A stretch of 64,000 nt of DNA from HXMU1420-13 sp965229525 (GTDB lineage: Bacteria; Bacteroidota; Rhodothermia; Balneolales; Balneolaceae): positions 1,612,001 to 1,676,000 of the forward strand of contig OZ245886.1 of the NCBI GenBank assembly GCA_965229525.1. Reading direction: 5' to 3'. Position 1 is the first letter of the stretch; each line of letters begins with the position of its first letter. The notes beneath the pieces are model-generated. The model was not told the origin of the DNA. It saw only the letters and a program-made list of their open reading frames with translations, and ran no database searches. Shown here piece after piece: positions 16,755-24,549 of this stretch. A program made the position numbers and the translations under genes.

Positions 16755-17357
16755 ATGGAACATCAGGACAAAAATATAATTTCGCGTAGAGAAGCGATTA
16801 GGAAAGCTGCACTTGTTTTTGGCGGCATTCTGAGTACACCCGCAGCAGTAACAATTTTACAAGGATGTTCTACACCTGTTCGGGCAGGATCAAACTTTAC
16901 CGTCGATGAAAGAGCAACATTAGATATTATCGCAGATATCATTATCCCGACTACTGATACCCCGGGAGCTACAGACGCAGGTGCAGTTCAATTGATGGAA
17001 GACATTCTTTTCGCTGTAAATAGTGAAGAAGAACGCAATGATTTTCTGGGCAAGCTGAATGATTTTATGAATGAAGCTGAAAATGAACTAGGCATGGCTT
17101 TTTCAGCTGCAACCGCGGAGCAACAACTTGAATATGTAACAAAAGTACACGATGAAGCCTTTGCAAAAGATTTGGGATGGGAAGATCCAAAACCATTTAT
17201 GTGGCAAATGAAGGAAGGGATCGTCCATACTTATTTTGGAACCGAAGTTGGCATTACTCAAGTTCACCAGTACATTCAGGTTCCCGGAAGATATGAGCCG
17301 TGTGTTCCGTTTTCTGAAGCAGGTGAAGGAAATCGTGTTTGGGGGGCGAACTGGTAA
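16755..17357 (+). CDS. Gluconate 2-dehydrogenase subunit 3 family protein
   Basis: 200 residues with a twin-arginine signal, SRREAIRKAALVFGG, so it is exported folded and probably carries the large subunit with it. The mature part has 'FTVDERATLDIIADIIIPTTDTPGA' (residues about 49-73), the diagnostic opening of the gluconate_2-dh3 family, and the C-terminal 'WEDPKPFMWQMKEGIVHTYFG' and 'GITQVHQYIQVPGRYEPC' blocks. It forms the small subunit of the preceding GMC oxidoreductase; the genes are 1 base apart and clearly one operon. No cytochrome subunit is nearby, so the electron acceptor is unknown. Confidence 0.93.
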   Translation: MEHQDKNIISRREAIRKAALVFGGILSTPAAVTILQGCSTPVRAGSNFTVDERATLDIIADIIIPTTDTPGATDAGAVQLMEDILFAVNSEEERNDFLGKLNDFMNEAENELGMAFSAATAEQQLEYVTKVHDEAFAKDLGWEDPKPFMWQMKEGIVHTYFGTEVGITQVHQYIQVPGRYEPCVPFSEAGEGNRVWGANW

Positions 17358-17435
17358 ATTTCGGTAGTTTCACACCATCTTCATAAATTTGTAGTAGCTA
17401 ATTAATACCATTAATGGTGAATAATTAGATTGTTT

Positions 17436-17440
17436 GGAGG
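17436..17440 (+). promoter_or_regulatory. Strong ribosome binding site fixing the next start
   Basis: GGAGG sits 5 bases ahead of the ATG at 17446. It shows that the upstream TTG at 17434, which overlaps this site, is not the start. Confidence 0.75.
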
Positions 17441-17445
17441 GTGTT

Positions 17446-18150
17446 ATGGCAAAGAGAGTTGCACAAATGATTGAAGATCAGGTTCATTTTTGGAGAATGA
17501 GCCATCCCGTTGAACATAAACTTCAACACAAAGGCCAAAACCTACCAGTTATAACCATATCCAGAGAATTTGGAGCCAGAGGTGCCGCAATTGCCAGCAT
17601 TCTGGAAAAGAAACTGGGATTCAAAGTTTGGGACAAAGAGATTTTAAAAGTTATCAGCGAAAAATTAGGTAGCGATGTAAATTACATTAAGTCGTTGGAT
17701 GAACATACTCAAAATGCTGTAGAAGACACTATTTTTGGTTTTTTAAACAGAAAAAGCACAAATCTGAATTATAGTATTTATCTGGTTCGGGCGTTGCAAG
17801 CTATCGAGAAGTATGGGAATGCTATAATTGTTGGGCGAGGTGGTAATTATGTATGCCGCAATAATAAAACCTTTAATGTTAGGGTCGTAGCACCAATGGC
17901 GCTAAGAATTGAGCGAATTGCTGAAATTCAGGACATAAGTAAGGAAGAGGCAAGAATAGTAGTTAAAACAAAGGACGAAGAACGCGCAAAGTTTACTCAA
18001 CACAATTTTAATAAAAACATTGATTCCCCGATCGGTTACGATATGATTCTAAATTCCGGAACCCTGAGCTTAGATTCCATTGCAGAATTGATTATTGAAG
18101 GATATCAACAGAAAATTGGGTTCGAAGTGAATGTGATGCAGGCTCATTAA
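17446..18150 (+). CDS. Cytidylate kinase-like protein
   Basis: 234 residues from the ATG placed by a GGAGG site. It has a P-loop-like region, 'VITISREFGARGAAIASILEKKLGF' (about residues 34-58), in the position of the cytidylate kinase nucleotide loop. Then come 'VWDKEIL', 'AIIVGRGGNYVC' and 'RVVAPMALRIERIAEIQDISKEEARIVV', matching the cytidylate-kinase-like family. That family is distinct from housekeeping Cmk and of unknown substrate. Cytoplasmic. It converges on the ABC ATPase gene, overlapping its end by 4 bases, and stands alone upstream. Confidence 0.85.
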   Translation: MAKRVAQMIEDQVHFWRMSHPVEHKLQHKGQNLPVITISREFGARGAAIASILEKKLGFKVWDKEILKVISEKLGSDVNYIKSLDEHTQNAVEDTIFGFLNRKSTNLNYSIYLVRALQAIEKYGNAIIVGRGGNYVCRNNKTFNVRVVAPMALRIERIAEIQDISKEEARIVVKTKDEERAKFTQHNFNKNIDSPIGYDMILNSGTLSLDSIAELIIEGYQQKIGFEVNVMQAH

Positions 18151-18905
18151 AGCCAATCAACGATATCGTCCTTATGCTCAACTTCTACATACTTCTCGAA
18201 GATTTCGTGTAGACTGGCATCTTTTTGAAGCTCTCTGCGACTGATTTCATCTAGATACGCCGTAATAAAACCATTGTGTAAAATGGCAATATCATCACAA
18301 AGGTTTTCAACAACCTCGAGAATATGACTCGTCACAATGATGGTGACTCCTTTTGCCTTAAGCTTTCGGAGTACGGTTTTCATTCGATCGATGGAAATTA
18401 CATCCACTGCTTCAAAGGGTTCGTCAAGGAGCATTACTTTGGGTTCAACTAAAACCGCAGTGCAGAAAGCAAGTTTTTTACGACTTCCTGACGACAGCTT
18501 ATTCACTTTGATTTTGGCAAAGTCCTTAATCTCGAAATAATCCATTAGGGAATACGCCTTTTCTATTAACCCGTCCTTGTCGATTTCATAAATTTCACAC
18601 ACATATTCTATAAACTCGAGACTGGTAAATTGCTCAAATAATAGCGGAGGCTGAAGAACTGAAGAAATTTGTCGCTTGATTTCCAGTTCGTTTTCTGGGA
18701 CTAAATCTAAGCCAACAATTTCGATACTCCCCCCTTCGTAGCTAAGTAAACCAGTAAGAACGCCAATCAACGTACTTTTTCCGGCGCCGTTTGGACCTAT
18801 CAATCCAAAAATGGAACCTTCCGGGACTTCAAGGCTGAGATCTTTCAGAACTACTTTTTCTTCGTAGCATTTTTCGAGCTCATTTATACTGATGGCTTTA
18901 GCCAT
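18147..18905 (-). CDS. ABC transporter ATP-binding protein
   Basis: 252 residues from the ATG at 18905, which overlaps the end of lgt by 8 bases and has GAGG 8 bases ahead. Walker A is GPNGAGKST (about residue 36), the signature is the variant LSSGSRKK (about 137), and Walker B is VMLLDEPFEAVD (about 157-168) followed by an H-loop His in TSH. It is a single-domain exporter ATPase. The membrane partner is likely the DUF5687 protein two genes upstream on the same strand, a pairing common in Bacteroidota. The presence of lgt between them suggests one transcript; the exported substrate is unknown. Confidence 0.92.
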   Translation of the reverse strand: MAKAISINELEKCYEEKVVLKDLSLEVPEGSIFGLIGPNGAGKSTLIGVLTGLLSYEGGSIEIVGLDLVPENELEIKRQISSVLQPPLLFEQFTSLEFIEYVCEIYEIDKDGLIEKAYSLMDYFEIKDFAKIKVNKLSSGSRKKLAFCTAVLVEPKVMLLDEPFEAVDVISIDRMKTVLRKLKAKGVTIIVTSHILEVVENLCDDIAILHNGFITAYLDEISRRELQKDASLHEIFEKYVEVEHKDDIVDWL

Positions 18906-19764
18906 TGGATTTCCTCTTTGAATAGTATCTAATTGCGTATCCGATAGTAAATAAACCATATGCCAAAAGCACTAATTGCAAATTCGACATATTTGCAACG
19001 GTAACAAACTCACGATCACCTCGAATGAATTCAAGACTAAATCGTAGTAAGGCATATCCACCGGTATGGATGAAGAAAATTAAAGGTGATTTCTTGTCAT
19101 TTTCCCAAATTTTATGGAAAACCCAAAGTACTATACCGGCAAGGATAAAATCCCCAAACATCTCGTACAATTGTGTAGGGTGCAAAGCCGCCGAAACGGT
19201 TGAAGCCTGATCAACAAGACCATTTTGATACGACCATTGCCATGCAGAACTTGAAATGCCATATTCTTTTTCAAAACCAGGGATCATGGTTCCATATCGA
19301 GGGAATTCCATGCCAAATACCGAATTTGTTGCTGTACCGTGAGCATCACCATTAAGGAAACAACCAATTCGACCAACGGCTTGTCCAACTAAAAGACCGG
19401 GAGAGATCAACGAAAAGTATTCGAAGTAATTTAGTTTTTTTCTTCGAACATATAATAAGCCACCTACCATACCGCCAACCAGCCCGCCGGTTATGCTGTT
19501 TCCGGCACCAGATAAACTAAAAATAATAGACGGGTTGGAGAGGAATAAATCAAGGTTCCAGAACAGAAAATGTGAAAGACGGGCACCAATTAGGGCTCCG
19601 ACAATTGCCCAGGTTACCAAACCATCGAAAAGTTCTACCTTACCACCATACTTTTTAACCGAGAGATAAGCCAGATATACCCCAATGGCAATGGAAATAA
19701 GGAAGTAGAGTCCTTCGTAAAAATAGATGGTATTGAAGCCAAGGTCTAAATGAAAAGGTAACAT
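18898..19764 (-). CDS. lgt: Prolipoprotein diacylglyceryl transferase
   Basis: 288 residues with about seven membrane helices. The Lgt signature region reads 'GRIGCFLNGDAHGTAT' (about 131-146), which in most homologues is RxGNFxNxE; here the second Asn-Glu positions are Gly-Asp, a modest variation. 'GGLVGGMVGGLLY' precedes it and HPTQLYE follows near 194. Lgt adds the diacylglyceryl group to the lipobox Cys of prolipoproteins in the inner membrane, which fits the many lipoproteins in this window. Start and stop overlap the neighbouring ABC gene by 8 bases. Confidence 0.95.
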   Translation of the reverse strand: MLPFHLDLGFNTIYFYEGLYFLISIAIGVYLAYLSVKKYGGKVELFDGLVTWAIVGALIGARLSHFLFWNLDLFLSNPSIIFSLSGAGNSITGGLVGGMVGGLLYVRRKKLNYFEYFSLISPGLLVGQAVGRIGCFLNGDAHGTATNSVFGMEFPRYGTMIPGFEKEYGISSSAWQWSYQNGLVDQASTVSAALHPTQLYEMFGDFILAGIVLWVFHKIWENDKKSPLIFFIHTGGYALLRFSLEFIRGDREFVTVANMSNLQLVLLAYGLFTIGYAIRYYSKRKSNG

Positions 19765-19801
19765 AGAACAGGATTAGAAATAATTCGGAAGAAGGTATGA
19801 A

Positions 19802-21352
19802 TTATAGTTCACTCCATATACGCATTAGTATTCTTTTTTTGAAAAGATTAACAAGTACATCCATGTGCCCCCAGATGTATATCGCAATAATCACAATTAC
19901 CACACTCATAATTGTTAATCGATACCACTCTAATCCATCGAGCGGCACGAAAACAAGATAGCCAACCGTAAATATGGTGAATGAAATTGCAAAGGTTACT
20001 TTCTGCGAAATAATTGGATGTTTATAGCTGAACGAAGAATAAATCGCTTTCTGATATTGATAATAGGAACTCCAGATAAACAGCAGCATGAAACAAAGAA
20101 AAACAAAGGTGTTTGCTACGAAGATATTTAACACCTCACCGATCTGTGGAATAAATAAAATCTCCATAATGGTGATGCCATAAAACACAAGAAGTGGCAA
20201 AATGATTACGCCAAGAAAGCGTTCTTTTAGTTGCTGTTCCAATTTGATGGGAAATTGAAGATGCATGAGCAACTCGCGGTTTTCATATCCATACATATTT
20301 GCCATACCCATAGCAAGTAAAGCAACTGGAATGCCGGCAAGTATTGTTGGAATCGCAATTGTTTGGGCAATTTCAAACTGAACATTTAGAAGAAGTGGCA
20401 CATATACAATTGGAATTATAGCTAGCGTGAGCAGCTGAAGCTTATTGTAAGGGTGAATCATTACATAGTAGTAATATTTACCTGCATTCTTCCCAAACAC
20501 TCGGCTTAATACAGCCCATAATTTACTTGATACTTCCTCAATTTTTTTAAGCGCTGGGCGATGGAGCCCATCACAAGTTTTATTAAAGTGATCGACCATA
20601 ATAACCCCGATAAGGATCATCATTAGTATGGTATAAATACCGGCATTAAGTAACCCATAATCTAGATTTACTGTTTTCGTCAGCATCCCCCCCGGTAGCC
20701 ACCCAAGAAACGAGTTGATCGTTTCAATACGTGGGATGATTTGATAAAAAATCCGAACATTTTCCGTAGAAATCATTTGAACAAGTTGGAACAAACTGAA
20801 AACAAGTATCACAAAACCTATTACAACGGCGATGAAGCGCCGCTCAACAATTTGCAGAAAACGATGTTTAATGGAGTAAATGAGCACATAGTTTAAGACT
20901 ACTGCCAGAAATGCCACGGGTATTTGGTACCAATAATCAATCTGGATCATTAAAAAAACTAACCAGGTAAAATTGTAAATGATATTAACAGGGTGGCAAA
21001 AGCTTATAATGATTAAATAGCGAGCTAGTCGTTTTAACGGGAATCCAAATCCTAATAATTTTCGATTTTCTTCGATGTTTAAAAGGCGAAGATTGGTAAA
21101 AGAAAAGTGCATTACCCAATAGGTATTTGCAAAAACCAGGAGAATAAATGAATAAACTTTAGGAGTTAGCCACGGAAGCTGTGTAGACATCCATGGATCG
21201 GTGTCCATCAACACAACAACTAAGGCAGTTCCTATAAGGTTTACTAGCATCACTCCTAAAAATAGGATATACCCAATCATTAACATTAATTGAAAACGAT
21301 TAAGGTTTGATAGAAAAATGCGCCAGTTTAATGAAAGTAGTCTCGAAAACAT
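19802..21352 (-). CDS. DUF5687-type membrane protein (ABC exporter permease)
   Basis: 516 residues with roughly a dozen membrane segments distributed along the length, plus the N-terminal pattern 'LLSLNWRIFLSNLNRFQLMLMIGYIL' and 'GLHRPALKKIEEVS' in a mid-protein loop. This matches the DUF5687 family, putative ABC-2-like permeases found beside a lone ATPase in Bacteroidota. The ATPase partner lies just beyond lgt on the same strand. A role in exporting a lipid or peptide is inference. Ends 37 bases before lgt begins. Confidence 0.8.
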   Translation of the reverse strand: MFSRLLSLNWRIFLSNLNRFQLMLMIGYILFLGVMLVNLIGTALVVVLMDTDPWMSTQLPWLTPKVYSFILLVFANTYWVMHFSFTNLRLLNIEENRKLLGFGFPLKRLARYLIIISFCHPVNIIYNFTWLVFLMIQIDYWYQIPVAFLAVVLNYVLIYSIKHRFLQIVERRFIAVVIGFVILVFSLFQLVQMISTENVRIFYQIIPRIETINSFLGWLPGGMLTKTVNLDYGLLNAGIYTILMMILIGVIMVDHFNKTCDGLHRPALKKIEEVSSKLWAVLSRVFGKNAGKYYYYVMIHPYNKLQLLTLAIIPIVYVPLLLNVQFEIAQTIAIPTILAGIPVALLAMGMANMYGYENRELLMHLQFPIKLEQQLKERFLGVIILPLLVFYGITIMEILFIPQIGEVLNIFVANTFVFLCFMLLFIWSSYYQYQKAIYSSFSYKHPIISQKVTFAISFTIFTVGYLVFVPLDGLEWYRLTIMSVVIVIIAIYIWGHMDVLVNLFKKRILMRIWSEL

Positions 21353-21408
21353 GATGGAAAATAACCGCTGTGACCAACCAATGAGTTTAGAATGCTATAA
21401 TAATTACA

Positions 21409-24222
21409 CTAATCAGATAAATAATCTTTCAGAAACCTACCTGTATGGCTTTGATTAACCTTCATGATGTCTTCTGGTGGACCTGTTGCAACAATTTGTC
21501 CTCCACCAAATCCACCTTCCGGACCTACGTCAATGATCCAATCTGCACTTTTTATCACATCTAAATTGTGTTCAATGATAATTACAGAATGTCCGGCATT
21601 TACTAATTCATTAAATGCATCAAGTAATTTGGCAATATCTTCGAAGTGCAAACCAGTGGTTGGTTCATCGAAGAAGTAAAGGGTGTGCTCAGTGGATGTC
21701 TTGCTTAAAAATCGAGCTAATTTTACGCGTTGAGCCTCACCGCCAGATAGCGTAGTTGCAGACTGACCCAATTTCAAATACCCAAGTCCAACATCTTCCA
21801 GTGGCTGGAGTTTATTTACGATGGATTTTTCATCCACAAAAAACTCAATAGCTTCAGATATTGGCATTTCAAGAACATGATGAATGTTTTGTCCTCGATA
21901 TTTTACGTTTAGAACATCCTTTCTAAACCGAGTACCGTTACAAACCTCGCAAGTGAGTTCGATATCTGCCATGAATTGCATCTCGATTTTCTGAACCCCC
22001 TCGCCCTGACAGGTCTCACAACGCCCACCGGGCACATTGAAAGAGAAATGCCCTGCCGTATAACCCATAATTTTAGCCTGGCGTGTAGATGCAAATACAT
22101 CACGAATCCCATCAAAAGCTTTAGTATAAGTAGCAGGGTTAGATCGTGTTGAACGACCAATCGGACTTTGATCTACCATTTCAACATTATGAACTGAACT
22201 CAATCCGAATAAGTCGCGATATTTACCAACTTTTTGATTGTACGAACTAATATGCTTTTTTATTCCCGCGTATAACGTATCATGGACTAAGGTGGATTTT
22301 CCCGAACCGGAAACACCAGTTACAACCACCATTTTACCAAGGGGAAATTCAACATTTACGTTTTTGAGGTTGTGTTCGCAAGCTCCTTCCAGCGTGATAA
22401 TTTTGCCATTACCTTTTCTGCGTTTTTTTGGGGTTTCAATTTCCTTACGCCCACTTAAAAATTTTCCAGTTAGTGTGTCTGATTTTAGGATTTTCTCATA
22501 AGGACCCGCAAATACAATTTCACCACCATGAACTCCGGCAAATGGACCAATATCCAGGATATTGTCCGCGGCTTTCATCATTTCGGGATCATGCTCAACC
22601 ACTAATACGGTATTACCTATATCTCGCAGTGATTCCAATATTTTTATCAATCGATCATTATCACGAGGGTGGAGCCCAATTGTGGGTTCATCCAACACAT
22701 ACATACTTCCAATCAATGAACTGCCTAACGCATTCGCAAGATTGATGCGTTGAGATTCGCCACCACTCAACGTGTTTGCCAGTCGATCGAGGGTTAAATA
22801 ATCAAGACCAACTTCATCGAGGAATCGAAGTCGTTTTTGGATTTCAAAAAGAATCTGACCGACCACATTTTGCTCAAATTCTGTAAGTAAGAGTCCATCG
22901 AAATATTCACGCGCATGGCCTATGGTTAACTCAGAAACTTCTCCGGCATGCATATTTCCCACCCGAATATATTGAGCATCTTTTCGAATACGATACCCCT
23001 CACACTCTGGGCACCGACTATACCCACGATAGCGGGAATAAAGCACACGCATATGCACTTTATAATTTTGTGCTTTTACCTCATCAAAGAATTTCCAAAT
23101 CCCAATATATTCATCTTTACCGCGCCAAATGATGTTTTGAATTTCTTTTGATAGATCGCGATAAGGAACATCAATTGGGATTTTCTCTCTGGCGGCAACT
23201 CGAATCAGGTCTTTTAAATGGGCACTAAACTTCGGTGAATCGAATGGAGCAATTGCATTATTGCGAATACTCAAATCGTGATTTGGTATTACCAGGTCTT
23301 CATCAATTCCAGTAACCTTACCAAACCCCTCGCATTTTGGGCAAGCTCCAAATGGGTTGTTGAAGGAGAACATCTGTGGCGTTGGTTCAGCAAACTCTAT
23401 TCCATCCATTTCAAAACGTTCCGAAAAATGTAGTTCCCCTCCATTTCTGATTTTAATGGAGCATCTCCCGGCACCTTCACGAAAGGCTGTTTCCAGTGAA
23501 TCTGCAATACGGGTGATAACAGCTTCATCGTCCTGCAAAACCAAACGATCAATTAGCACGCGATAATCCTGTGCCTTGAATTTCTTTTTATCTATCTGAT
23601 CGATCGTCAGATCAATCATCGACTCATCCTTTATGTTAAGTAAGCGAGTTAATCCCTTTTCCTTCAACACGCGAAGTTCGTCATCCAGTTTTGCTTTCTG
23701 GTGATGAGGGATCGGATACACCACATAAAACCGAGTACCGTCTTCATGGTTTTCTATCAACTCTTTGATGGCGGTTCTAGGGGAATCCTTTTTTACTGGC
23801 TTTCCTGATATGGGAGAATAGGTGACACCGATTCGTGCAAAAAGTAGACGGAGGTAATCATAAATCTCGGTGGTGGTACCAACAGTAGATCGTGGATTTG
23901 TTGTACTCGTTTTTTGCTGGATAGCCATTGCGGGGGAAATTCCTTGCATAAAATCCACGTCAGGTTTGTCCATACGTTCAAGAAACTGGCGCGCATAACT
24001 CGAAAGACTCTCCACATATCTTCTCTGACCTTCTGCATAAATGGTATCAAACGCCAAACTTGACTTCCCGGAACCAGAAACACCCGTTACTACCGTCAGC
24101 TTATTTCGAGGTATTTCCACATCCACATTTTTCAGGTTGTGAGTGCGTGCCCCCTTGATAATAATCGGTCGTTCTTCGGCAGTTTTAGAATGTTCTTTTG
24201 ATGCAGTAGTAGTGTTGGCCAT
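21409..24222 (-). CDS. uvrA: Excinuclease ABC subunit A
   Basis: 937 residues, full length. Two ABC modules are visible: Walker A 'GVSGSGKSSLAFDT' (about residue 48) and 'GVSGSGKSTLVHDT' (about 636), with ABC signatures LSGGESQR and LSGGEAQR. Zinc-finger cysteines occur in 'CPKCEGFGKVTG', 'CPECEGY' and 'CETCQGEG' with 'CEVCNGTRF'. UvrA recognises bulky DNA damage and loads UvrB in nucleotide excision repair. The last about 30 residues carry the usual acidic tail. It stands alone with its own upstream spacer, which holds a decayed DUF559 gene. Confidence 0.97.
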   Translation of the reverse strand: MANTTTASKEHSKTAEERPIIIKGARTHNLKNVDVEIPRNKLTVVTGVSGSGKSSLAFDTIYAEGQRRYVESLSSYARQFLERMDKPDVDFMQGISPAMAIQQKTSTTNPRSTVGTTTEIYDYLRLLFARIGVTYSPISGKPVKKDSPRTAIKELIENHEDGTRFYVVYPIPHHQKAKLDDELRVLKEKGLTRLLNIKDESMIDLTIDQIDKKKFKAQDYRVLIDRLVLQDDEAVITRIADSLETAFREGAGRCSIKIRNGGELHFSERFEMDGIEFAEPTPQMFSFNNPFGACPKCEGFGKVTGIDEDLVIPNHDLSIRNNAIAPFDSPKFSAHLKDLIRVAAREKIPIDVPYRDLSKEIQNIIWRGKDEYIGIWKFFDEVKAQNYKVHMRVLYSRYRGYSRCPECEGYRIRKDAQYIRVGNMHAGEVSELTIGHAREYFDGLLLTEFEQNVVGQILFEIQKRLRFLDEVGLDYLTLDRLANTLSGGESQRINLANALGSSLIGSMYVLDEPTIGLHPRDNDRLIKILESLRDIGNTVLVVEHDPEMMKAADNILDIGPFAGVHGGEIVFAGPYEKILKSDTLTGKFLSGRKEIETPKKRRKGNGKIITLEGACEHNLKNVNVEFPLGKMVVVTGVSGSGKSTLVHDTLYAGIKKHISSYNQKVGKYRDLFGLSSVHNVEMVDQSPIGRSTRSNPATYTKAFDGIRDVFASTRQAKIMGYTAGHFSFNVPGGRCETCQGEGVQKIEMQFMADIELTCEVCNGTRFRKDVLNVKYRGQNIHHVLEMPISEAIEFFVDEKSIVNKLQPLEDVGLGYLKLGQSATTLSGGEAQRVKLARFLSKTSTEHTLYFFDEPTTGLHFEDIAKLLDAFNELVNAGHSVIIIEHNLDVIKSADWIIDVGPEGGFGGGQIVATGPPEDIMKVNQSHTGRFLKDYLSD

Positions 24223-24316
24223 GCAGGAATCCGGAAATTTCAGAACCTGAAATATACATCTTTATTTGAGCGTTCCCGATAAGATTTTGAAGAATTGTTC
24301 AGAGTGGTTTTCATCT

Positions 24317-24515
24317 TTATTGATTTAGAATCCATCTCTTGATTTCTATCAAGATATTATCTGTATGATTGATTGCATCATACTCACTAAATCTCAAAAA
24401 AGTGATTCCTAAGATTCTAAATTAGCTTGTCTCTACTTGTCATATTCGATGTTGAAATCATGAGATCGCCCATCAATTTCAATTGCTTCAGACCAAATTA
24501 GTAAATCTCCCCTCA
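24317..24515 (-). pseudogene. Decayed DUF559 (Vsr-like) endonuclease gene
   Basis: The 327 bases between uvrA and comEC hold no intact gene, but on the minus strand a DUF559 tail can be read. 'SEAIEIDGRSHDFNIEYDK' is followed by an in-frame TAG at 24433-24435, then RQANLES. A one-base deletion near 24413 follows, then 'GITFLRFSEYDAINHTDN' and 'ILIEIKRWILNQ' with its normal stop at 24317. These are the core and C-terminal blocks of the DUF559 very-short-patch-like nucleases. The N-terminal half is missing. The upstream side abuts a CCCCTC-AAAA-GAGGGG hairpin at 24509-24524, the sort of spacer repeat in which such genes are often found. Confidence 0.75.
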
Positions 24516-24549
24516 AAAGAGGGGAACAAGGGGAGGGTCATTATTGCAT

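Noticed and set aside
22428..22745. Plus-strand frame of 105 codons within uvrA
   Set aside because: Shadow frame of uvrA without an RBS or recognisable domain.
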